A stretch of DNA of 64,000 bases, from NCBI GenBank assembly GCA_023078555.1, contig JALAAN010000010.1, positions 1,736,001 through 1,800,000 on the forward strand, read 5' to 3'. Below the pieces are notes generated by a model, which did not search any database, was not told the DNA's origin, and was given only the letters and a program-made list of their open reading frames with translations. The stretch comes from Ulva prolifera (Eukaryota; Chlorophyta; Ulvophyceae; Ulvales; Ulvaceae). The translations under genes were made by a program, and so were the position numbers. This document shows, one piece after another, positions 47,780 to 57,800 of the stretch. Each line of letters starts with the position of its first letter. Position 1 is the stretch's first letter.

Positions 47780-47902
47780 ATGCACCTGAGGCTAGTTTCG
47801 TTTTCAATGTTTCTGGCGTGTTCTCGTTATCTCTATGTAGCTGCATTGCCTCTGCAGCAAAGCTCCGAGACAATCAGCAGGACCTTCTTCGAGGCATTGA
47901 AG
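47780..47902 (+). CDS. Signal-peptide exon, cluster unit 3 (gene C or a small gene before it)
   Basis: A 41-codon exon: MHLRLVSFSMFLACSRYLYV, then AALPLQQSSE, ending FFEALK at a GTGCGA donor in phase 0. It is equivalent to the exons at 18603 and 33204. An in-frame ATG at 47738 would lengthen it by 14 residues, but the hydrophobic core begins after 47780. It lies 1.6 kb before the first beta-helix exon of gene C. Confidence 0.5.
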
Positions 47903-48655
47903 GTGCGAACTTATCAGATCCCGGGGGACAGGTTAGCAAGAGCAATGACTGCAGTAGAACGACATCCTCTGCTCATGCGGCATTGCCTCCGGTATTCACG
48001 CAGGCATGGAGCACACACATCGCACAGCATTGTCCTCGTATGACATAGCCCAGGCATCAAGCACTGGGACAATTTGTATGGGAGAGCTCGAAACAGGTTG
48101 CTTGCAAGCGTTTCGATGCTTTACGGGCTGCTTGTTGTATAACGGGTCAGCTACGCAAGCCTGGCGTCCAGCCGCGGTCGTGGCTGGCTTGAAACATCGC
48201 CCATTCAGAGCTCGATTGTGCCCGGTGTATTTGAAGCTGTCGCTTAAAATTGGCACACATTATTGTGTGTACGTCATGTGTTCATATGCACCACTCTGCC
48301 ACTGCAGGTGAACTCGCGATCAGTCGTCGTCGTCGTCGTCATCGGCGTCTGCGTCGTCGTCTTCGTCGTTGCTCATCTGCTGCTCGACGTCCCCATCGGC
48401 AACATTCGCCCATGATACTTCTCTGCAAGCAGCAACCTTCTGCAATAGCAACTTCAACAGATATCTTGCGACCGACTCCAGTATCGGCGACACCTTGCAG
48501 CGCTTGGCAATGATGCATCTCGACTGAATTCAACGATGCAGCAATAATCGCTCAGGTCATGACACAATCCAATGATTCATAAAATCGAATAGGCGTGCAT
48601 TATGCCAGCTGGAACGGTCTGGGCTTGCAATGTGGCACTCAGCGCTTGGCTACAG

Positions 48656-48786
48656 GCGCAGCCTCTCTGCCTGCAGTAGCACTGACAAAACGAAAGGTTT
48701 GGGACACAACAGCTATTTCTCTGCTCACAACTTGACATAATCTGGCAGATGTGTACTGATGTGGCTGTCATTCAGCGTCCCAAATG
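48656..48786 (+). pseudogene. Conserved small exon, cluster unit 3, frameshifted
   Basis: Counterpart of 19519-19648. It reads RSLSACSSTDKTKGLGHNSY, then FSAHN. A one-base shift is then needed to reach LDIIWQMCTDVAVIQRPK and a stop. The acceptor (GCGCTTGGCTACAG) is preserved. The shift suggests decay in this unit or a splice site I have not recognised. Confidence 0.35.
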
Positions 48787-49110
48787 ATGCAAGCCAGTTC
48801 ACGTCGTGCAACCTCACTCGAGTCCTCGGATCCCCATTGCCAGCTTTCAGCTCTACGCCAAACTTGCGCCCGAACCATCCCACAAATGTAGGTCTAAAAC
48901 ATCTATTACTTCTGCTTGAATGTGCATCAGAAAGGCGCCCGCGAGGGCTCCGGTATCATTCAATTTGACAGGTATAGGGATCGGCATTTGGGGCCTATGA
49001 GGAGGTCGTCAGATCGGTACTCAAGGCCTCGTACGCATGTTGGCCCGATGCCTTGAGCCACCACCATCAACCGGCCCTGCTATCAAACCTGCGTCTTGGT
49101 ACTTTCGGTC

Positions 49111-49245
49111 GATGCTCTGCCATACAATGGCCCAAGACCTTGTACCTTACCAACCCATCGGCATATGTGGTCCCGTTAATTCGGAGTTGTCAATGTCCAA
49201 TGGGATACGGCTCAGTAAATTTAGATTTACTTTACTTTACTTTAC
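49111..49245 (+). repeat. Dispersed AT-rich repeat, copy 5, with adjoining GGCCC block
   Basis: Best-preserved copy: TGCCATACAATGGCCC, then CCCATCGGCATATGTGGTCC, then GAGTTGTCAATGTCC, then GGATACGGCTCAGTAAATT and repeated TTTACTTTAC. A partial copy follows at 49335-49400. Confidence 0.7.
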
Positions 49246-49522
49246 CTGTCAAACCTTACACGAGCCAGCCAAGCAGTTCAGACAGTTCTGGCGCCCGTTG
49301 TATGGCTGATCTGGCGAGGATTGCTGATCTGGCGACGGAACACACAGTCAATAGTCCTCTTCAGGATGCGGCTCAGTAGATTCAGATTAACCGTACTTTA
49401 CACAGCAGTGGCACAGCGCCGCTAGTGCAATCTGATTGGACACATATGTGTCCAATTTGTGTCCATATGTGGTGTACATGCATGCACACCCCATTTCTCA
49501 TCAGTGCAACACCGGGGCGCAG

Positions 49523-52500
49523 GGCAGCAGCGCAGGAGCAGGCGCCCTCGACCTGTCAAGCCAGGCACTCCGCGCGCTACAGCTGGACGCGGACGATGAC
49601 GTCTCGGCGGTGGCAACCCCCCAGGAGCTGCTCGAGGCGGTCCGCGCCGGCACCCGCCACATCGCCATACAGCAACACCTCGACCTCACCACCCTGCCCC
49701 TCGCGGCAGCCATCGGAGGTGCCCCCCGGTCTGTGCTGGGTGTCATCCAGGAGGACACCCGATCCATCACGGTGTGCTCCTGTAGCATCGCCATTCTCTT
49801 ATCGACTGGATCCAGCGTCCGGCCCAGGTGACCGTGGTTGACGTGAACTCAAGCGCGGGTGGTGTCTCGCATATGCGAATACCAATATTGGTCCGGCAGC
49901 AGCATGGGGACGTCCTTCAGCCCCCATGCCCCGTGCGTCCATCGCATCATCAGAGATGATTGTGTTCGATCTCAATACCAGTAGACAATGTCGCCGTCAG
50001 TGTAGCTGCCCGTGCCTGAGGTGCAGCAAGCAGTCCATGCTGGAATATTAATGGGCCTTGTCTTGGATCCCAGAGACTGTGATGCACTTCAACCAAGTTG
50101 GTTATCAACAATAGTATGGGATCTTGTGCCGCTTACACACCGTAGCCTTCCCGGTCCCGCTAAAGGCGTCCACGCCATGGCCATGGGTGCCGCCAGATTA
50201 GCCAGAATCAGGCGGCGTGTATACACGCCGCCTGATTCTGGCTAATTCACATGTGTCATCGCCGTTCTGAATATTGACATTGCATGGCAGAGTTTCCAAC
50301 GTGCCCCTGCAAGCCAGGGCTTGTCTTTTGTGGCTGATAAGCCACACTACACGTACAAGCCACAAAACAATTATAATAACACGTTATGCTGTAATGTGCA
50401 ATGTAATCACTTGCGCGCATATGCGTCGTGCGCAGGTCTGGCTCACAGATGCAACCTGCTGCGCCTGCGACAAGTCACTCGTATGGCGGAGCATGCACAG
50501 CAGCTAGGCCAACCACGCATGTTAATACATGCACATGGGGGCGCCTCCGCGGCCACAGCAGGCACGACACGCTCATGGCATCACCAATGATGTGTCATCT
50601 ATGTCAACTCTGCATTTGCCTGCGTGCAGGGGCGCTGCGAGGGGCCGCCGCCGCCAGCACTGCGGGACCTGCCGGGGCCGGACACGCGATCACTCGGGGA
50701 CGGCCAGTGCATCATTGCCACCAGCGCCACCTTTGCGGCGCCCTCGCGCCCCCTCTGGCTGGACAACCTGTACATCAAGGCCGTCGTCTCCGGAGATGGC
50801 GGTGCAGAAGAAGCGGGCTTTGACGTGATTGCCGCCGACCCGACTGTCCGCGATGCCGATGTGTGGCTGACGCGGTCTGTGGTACAAGGTGGCTTTGGTG
50901 CAGCCGCTGTACCGTCGGCCCCGGTAGCCGCGGTGTCCACGTACTCCCGCTTCTTCGCGCAAGGTGCGAATTGCGAGCTCAACTGCAGCCTAGTGGCTAT
51001 GTGATGTGGCATTGGCTGCTGCCCAGGCATGCATACGATGTGCGTAGTACAGGTGCTTCCTTTGTGTTGTTAGCAGTGCCAGTGTTCCCGCCCTATTGGG
51101 ATAACGAGCCCGCGGGCACTTGTGTTGGCTCAGCAACTGATTGCACAGTGAACGTGAAAATTGCTAGATCCCAAGAGCGCAGGCAGTTTGCACATGCTCA
51201 GGCGCACAACACCTGCTCTGGCGTGGGTGTGTTGGCAATTTTCCCCGCAACAGCTAGATATACCTGGAGTGCTCTCTTATGTTTCACTCGAACTCAGGCG
51301 CATCTATGTTGTGCAGATGCGCACTTCCTAGACTTCCAGTGGAGCCAATCTGGAGGGCGCATCGTGAGGGCGGACATCACGCAGCCGACCGCCCTGCGCC
51401 TCGTCGACTGCACCTTCTCCGGCAACCGCGTCGACGGACCTGGCTCACTCATCCTCATCGAGGCGGCCCCCGCATGGCTGCAGGGGTGCACCCTGGCAGA
51501 CTTCGACCCCACCCTCGAGGCCGGCCCGCCCCAGATCCTCCACGGAGTCTTCTACAGCGACGGTGCCGAGCTGTTCTTCACGACCACGGAGCTGTTTGAA
51601 CTGACCGGCGCGCCGTATACTTTACGTGATTCTGAGCCGCGTGCCGTAGGCCTGCGGGTGCGGCCGAGGGAGGAGCCACCGGACCCGGAGGAATTCCTGG
51701 CAGTCGACGACTTGTTCATCGTGCGGGCTGCTCGGGTGTGCATCCCCGTCTCGCTTTTTCGCGTGGAGGTGTTGCTGCCCTCACATGCGTGTGTTACCAG
51801 GACAACGTCCGGGCCACAATCAGTGCTGTATGGAGTACAGTGTAGGCAAAGGACTGTGTGTCACAGGGTCGAAAGTCGGAGCGGAAGGTAGCACCGCATG
51901 GGTATCGCACGGGAATGCCAACGCCAATCATTGTTTATGCCAACATTGCATGCAAGAACAGCTGCGTAAGCACACCCCCGGCATACAGGAGGGTGCCACA
52001 CACACAGATGCATGCACACAGCCGCCCACACACGAACATGCATCATATGATAGCACCCGTAGACACTTACGGGCTCTCACACGCCTGCACGTGTGTGGTG
52101 CGCGCGCAGCCCGACGATTGCATGATCGCCGAGCAAACCCTGGCACCCGGGCCGCATGCTTCGAGGCGCCGTCATGCAGACGGCACGGCGTTACACCTGA
52201 GCTAGCCAGCCGAGGTGCTACAGGTATGCATGGCGTGCATGCATGACGTGTGCGCACCTCTGCAGGAAGTCGGGGTGACTGAGCCGGACTCGGCTTGGGC
52301 TCTCACGGCGGCCCCCCCGCCAAGCGTCGCGCCACGGCCTGCCCCCGGGCCACCTCAGCGAACGCCCGTGCCTTCCCGTTCGTCCCCAGAGAGCCCCCCA
52401 ACACCCTCTCCGATGCCATCCCCACCACCACCGCGCACCCCACCACCCTCGCCCACGCCGTCCCCACCTCCACGACGCCCTCCAACGCCCTCCCTGACGC

Positions 52501-53264
52501 CACCTCCATCGCCCCAGCGCTCCGCAGCACGTCGCACTACAACACCATCACCACCGCCGACTCCCGCGGCAAGTCGCCCCCCCACACCCTCCCCGACGCC
52601 GTCGCCCGCACCACGGCGCTTCTCAACCAACTTACCGTCGCCGCCGCCGTCACCACCGCGCACCCCACCACCCTCCCGGACGCCTTCGACCGCAGCACGC
52701 AGCACCCCAATGCGCTCCCCATCACCGCCGCCGTCACCACCGCGCACCCCACCACCCTCCCGGACGCCTTCGTCCCCAGCACGCAGCACCCCTATGCGCT
52801 CCCCGACGCCATCGCCCCCCCTTCGTCGCCCCCCAACACCGCCTCCATCCCGATCTCCCCCGCCGCAGCGCCCCTCAGCATCCCCTCCACGGCGCCCTCC
52901 AACACCTTCCTCTCGCCCGCCGTCTCCGCCGCCGCAGCGCTCCCCGCCACCATCTCCCCCAGCTCGTCGCCCCCCAACGCCGCCTCCATCCCGATCTCCC
53001 CCCCCGCGGCGCCCCTCAGCATCCCCTCCCCCGCGGCGACCACCAGCGACGCCGAGGGACACGATGACCATGACCATGCAAACTTGTGCTCCAGGCGATG
53101 TAGGCTGTGCTCTAAGTGGCATCCCGTCCCCGTCCCCATCTCCCCCGCTGCGAGCAGCACCGTCGTCGTCGGGCGGGAGGACGGTGACGCTCGAAGGTTG
53201 CAACCAACCTGGAGTGACCTGTACCACAGGTGGCTCAGCGACGACAACAATCACGTACATCTGA
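49523..53264 (+). CDS. Gene C: secreted beta-helix protein with long Pro/Ser-rich tail
   Basis: Four exons (49523-49771, 50630-50963, 51317-51735, 52266-53264) form 667 in-frame codons to a TGA. Residues 1-334 are the same beta-helix-like module as in genes A and B (TRHIAIQQHLDLTTLP, PLWLDNLYIKA, VWLTRSVVQGGF, LRLVDCTFSGN). The last exon starts EVGVTEPDSAWALT, like exon 4 of A and B. It then runs as about 250 residues of Pro/Ser/Thr/Arg repeats (SPPPSPPRTPPPSRTPS units recurring), typical of hydroxyproline-rich wall or matrix proteins. It ends in a compact tail with four Cys (TCAPGDVGC, EGCNQPGVTC). No M8 or EGF segment is present, and none is found downstream before gene D. Inferred to be an extracellular matrix protein. 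Confidence 0.82.
50197..50246. repeat. Perfect 50-bp palindrome
   Basis: Twenty-five-base arms with no spacer, centred at 50221/50222 on GTGTATACAC. Every position pairs. It lies in intron 1 of gene C. Confidence 0.95.
51786..51905 (-). mobile_element. Retrotransposon 3'-end fragments in intron 3 of gene C
   Basis: GTGTTACCAGGACAACGTCC at 51789 and, further on, GGAAGGTAGCACCGC near 51883 resemble the terminal block of 15090-16320. Confidence 0.35.
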
Positions 53265-53269
53265 TGCAC

Positions 53270-54830
53270 CAGCGAAGATAGCAGAATGTTCGCTACGGTT
53301 ATGGGATAGCGTGGTGCACTCAGGGGCTGTGGTGCATGCATGGGCTGGTGCACACACGAGCCTGAGCTGAGCTGAGGACTGCTAGTGGCCTGTGATGCCG
53401 TATGGCTGTCTGCAGCAGTTTTGGGTCATCGGGCCCGATCAAATAGAACCATTCCGGATATTCAGATCTAATTTCTGGGTGGCAGTCCTGGAAATGCGGC
53501 CCAACACTGCTCTGCAGCATTTGCGCTAGCCATAGGCCTGTGGATATGTGAGCAACCGGAGATGGAAAAACGCCATGGCAGCCTTTCAGACAGTGATGAG
53601 TCGCAGGGCTGCTACAGAGGCCTCTCCAGGCTGGTGCTAGGCTGGCATCTGTCAGATGAGGAGTAGGGAGCCAGCGGTTTCATTGTCCGGCGATGCTGCT
53701 TTGCGCAGCTTCTGGCATGACGAGGTGTGTGCATGTCGCTGCGTTTCGTGCTTGCTCATAGCGGGCAACGATAGTATGCAGGCAGGTGTGTAGTATGTAG
53801 CTATGTAAAGATCACAGCATTATGATATCATGATCATGGGGCCAGCCTCAGCCCCGGACCCCCACCTGGGGGTGTGCAACACCTGAGACTCATTCTCTGG
53901 ATCCGGATTTCCTGTTCAAAGCATGGCAGCCACAGTCGAAACGTGGAGGGCCATCGCAGGAATCTCGATCGACCCAATGGACTTCACTCCTAGATGTTCA
54001 TTCGAGGAACAATTTTAGACTCACTGAATGCTGACAGACCAGCATGACCTGCTGGTACGCACAGGGCAGATCACCCAGGGCTGACAGCCCTTGGTGCAGT
54101 GACCAATCCACGTGATCTTCGCAAGACTGAGTGTTGTGGTGTGCTGCTTCGCGCCATCAAGGCAGGAAGCCGGCCTTGCGCGTGCGCTGTTGCGATAGGC
54201 GATGCAGTCACGGCTACCCTCACAACGAGGCAATGACAAATGCATGCAGACGTCGACAGCTGCGGTGGGGACCACGCCTGGTTGTCATTGTATCGGGCAT
54301 TTACATTACAAGTTGCAGCACCGCGTGCAGCGGGGCGCACAGATGCAAACTCGAGGGCGTCGAGTCGAGGCTCGTCACCAGGCGATACGCCGCTGCGGTC
54401 GCCAGCGCACACATGCTACCGGTACTTCAGTGGTGGCCCAGCAATGCCTGCGGCTGCAGATGCGTGCTTCTATTCCGGCCGTGGCGACGGCAGTGTCTTC
54501 AGCGCCGCCGGCACTCGCCGATGTATGCTGGAGGAACGTCTGCAGTGCACCTGCATCTGCTTGCCAGGCACGTTCGGACTCCATCGCGACACAATCTTGA
54601 GAGCTGCTGCAGTGCCGGTCCACTGCACGTGCTCTGCATGCTGGGGCGTCCATGCATTCAACAGGTTGCTTGCGTATACTATTGCTTAGTAAGCAACAGT
54701 TTCAGGCCCCCACGGGGAGGACCATCGAAGGCCGAGGCCTGGGTGCTGCGCCGCGGCGGCGATAGCACCGCCTCACGAGTCTCCACCTCCCCTAAGGGAA
54801 ATAGCGCTGCATCCCCGAGGATGCCCCTAG
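53270..54830. other. Spacer between the convergent ends of genes C and D
   Basis: It contains a MITE-like element (53416-53509). A stretch open on both strands around 54131-54967 has protein-like but unrecognisable translations, with no fitting splice sites. Confidence 0.4.
53416..53509. mobile_element. MITE-like element, copy 3
   Basis: 94 bp, ends CAGTTTTGGGTCA and GGCCCAACACTG. The flanking 8-mers GTCTGCAG and CTCTGCAG match at 7 of 8, as expected for an 8-bp target duplication (hAT-type). Confidence 0.65.
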
Positions 54831-54837
54831 CTGCACG

Positions 54838-57800
54838 CTATGTAAGCGCCCACGGCCACCCGGGCTTGCTGACCCCGAGCTCCTGCACGCACCACGCGGC
54901 CCTCACAGATGCTGCCAGATCTGTAGATGGGCGCTCAGAGCATGCATGGTGGTGTCATGTAAAATAAGACTGAAATGGCTGAGCCGAATGCTGATCATAA
55001 AGAGGACATTAATATTGACAACTCCGAATCAATGGGACCACACATGCCGTTTGGTGAGGAGGATACCCATGGCTTTGATGTGCTGGTGGATGCTTTTCTG
55101 GGTTGAGAGCTCTGGTCGTGGCGCATTTTATGCGATTGCGTTTAGATGTCGTCCAAGTCTTTTGCTGTGATGAAATTTTGTTATTGCTATGGTGGCAGCC
55201 GGTCGCTCTTTGGCTTGTTGTATTTGTTTGCTTTGCCATATAATGGCCCGGTATGTGTAACTTTATGATAAACAGGCCGTGTGCTGAGGAGGACCGTGTA
55301 CGCACTCCATGCCAGGCACCGGATCCTCCCACATGCTTCGCATATGCGAACAAAGCATGCATGCTTGGGAAGCATGAGCTCAAACGGCTTGATCCTGAAG
55401 GATTCGGCTTTTGTGGCAATGCGGTGGTATAGCCGCCATATCACTGGATTGGTTGCCACAGAAGACAGGCCTAGGGCGCACCTCGGCAGCGGCCACGACG
55501 AAGGCATCTGCGCCTGACAGGAAGCCCCCCGTGTCTGGAGGGTCCACCTGCCGCGGCGCCTCCAACAGGGACACCGCGGCGTCACCCCGACCACCAGATG
55601 CGTCCCCGGTAGCAGCGCCCGGCTCCGCCCGGAACATGCGAGACTCGACGGTGTTGTCTGTGAATGTGCAGGACTGGAACCACGGCGGGAGGCCGCGCAC
55701 GAGCTGCGGCTGCCTGGAGCGTGAGCCGGACCCCGCCAGCGCGTTGCCAGTGAAGGTGCAGTTGACAAAGTGTAGCGGGTACAGGGCGTAGATGTCTGAT
55801 GCGACGACGTAGCCGGCGTCGTGTGAGCCCTGGAGATCAATAAACTCCACATCTGCACAGCCAGTTGCTCAATTAATTAATATAAAGCTTGGAAGCTGCA
55901 GCTGCCTCATGTGATTTATACTGACATAAATTTAAAGTTTAAACTCCAGGCCGGCACACCCGGGAGTCACGTATGTGGTGTACGGAGCGTGTAGGAGCCC
56001 CTCATGGACACCGGTGGGCCGGCCCCAGTGTGTTGAGCACGCCCAGCAAGGCCTCAGGGGGCGCACACCAGCTTCACTTGGGCTTCGTACACAGATCGAA
56101 TCAAATGGCATATCACCTCACGGGGTTGTGCCACTGCATAGCAAGACACCAAGAAAGCCTTCATAGCGTAGTCATCATGTGATGATCAGAACCGCGTACT
56201 CCGGGGGCTACCTTCCCTGCCATATACAAATATAAGTTTAAGGTATAAGTTTTAAGAGGTTTAAGAGGAAGTTTCAATTCAAATACTTGCAGTTATGCCA
56301 GGGTTGAACTTGTAAACATGAACACTGTACCTGCTTTGAGCGTAACAGGCACTAGCACGCCGATAGACATGCCGCAAACATGCATGCACGTTTGCGGCCA
56401 GGCACAGTGCCGCACCTTGCGCGAGGAACCTGGAGTAGGTGTAGAGGGCGGCCACAGATGCTTCAGACAGCCCAGGCGCCGGCTGCCCCGCAGGGTCGGC
56501 GGTGAAGCCGCCCTGAATTACAGACCTCGTCAACCACACGTCCGGCAGCACGGCCTCGCTCAACATCCTCCTCCTGTTGGGGAACGTATCAACCCCCTCT
56601 GCAGCCCTGTCGTTGCCCTCAGCAGATCCGGTAAAGACGGTAAGAAGAACGTCGAGGCCGGGGGGCTCAAGGCTGCCCCCGCGCGACAGCCGTGGCGCGG
56701 CGGTCGAGGCGATGGCCTTGAAGTAGAGGTTGTCTAGCCACAGCGGGCACGCGGCTTCGATGAAGGTGGTGTTGGTGGCGATGATGCACTGGCCGGGCGT
56801 CAGTGGGCGACCCTCCGGCCCCGGCAGGTCCCGCAGTGCTGGCGGCGGCGGCCCCTCACAGCGGCCCTGCATGACAGGCAAGCCGTTGAGACAGTACGTA
56901 GCTCGGGAGTTTGCTCTGAAGGTATTAGTAGCGGCCGACGTGCCTGTCATCTGCTCTGACGACAACATGCTCCCAGAGCTGTGATGGTGGAGCGCTGCAG
57001 CCACACTAGCATTACACCGTGTCCGTGTCATCCTGGAACTGCAACGAGCTCGTGTTGCTCGAGGCAAGTGCGCACACCACATGCATGGCGTGCATGCATG
57101 CATGCAATACGCGGCGATCGCACCGTGATGGACACCGTGCCCTCGCGAGCGCCACTCAGCACCGGCCGCGGGTCGTAGCCACCGACCGCTGCAGGCAGGG
57201 GCAGGGTGGTGAGGTCGAGGTGCTGCTGTATGACGATGTGGCGGGCGCCGGCGAGGACCGCCTCGCGCAGCTCCTGCGGGGTCGATACACCTGTCGCCGC
57301 CGCAGGTAGCGGTGCCAGTGCAGGGGCCAGCACAGGGGGCGGCGCAGGGAGCGGTGATGGGGCCTGAGGGGGCGGCACAGGGGGTGGCGTAGGGGCCGGT
57401 GACGTGATCGGAGGGGGTGGCACCGGGCGTGGCGCAAGGGGCGGTGATGTGGCCTGAGGGGGCGCCACAGGGGGCGGCGCAAGGGGCGGTGCAGGGGCCG
57501 CGGTGAGGAGTGGGGCTGTGGCCGACGGAGGGGGGCTCGGCGGGAGGCGCCGTGATCGCTGTATCGTCGATTGACGGGACGCCGGAGAACGGGGCGGTGG
57601 CGCTCCGGCCTCATCTGGCAGGGGAATCGCCTGATCAGGCGAGGGAGCGGGAACAACGTTGGTGGCTATAGGTGGCAGCGGACCAGGACCACTGCTGCCA
57701 AGTTCCTGCGGGCATCGCCACAAGTCAAACATCTATAGACAGAATAACAACGTTCATTGGATTTGAATAATGTGAGAGCTTCCACTGGCGTGGCTGGTAT

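Noticed and set aside
52295..53353. Other long frames over the last exon of gene C (plus-strand Thr/Ala/Pro frame and minus-strand Gly-rich frame)
   Set aside because: They are shadows of the repetitive Pro/Ser exon. Only the frame joined to exon 3 begins with the conserved VGVTEPDSAWALT and is phase-compatible.
54838..54840. Reassignment of TAG as a sense codon to explain the early stop in gene D
   Set aside because: Genes A, B and uL29c end at TAG in the expected places, so TAG behaves as a normal stop here.
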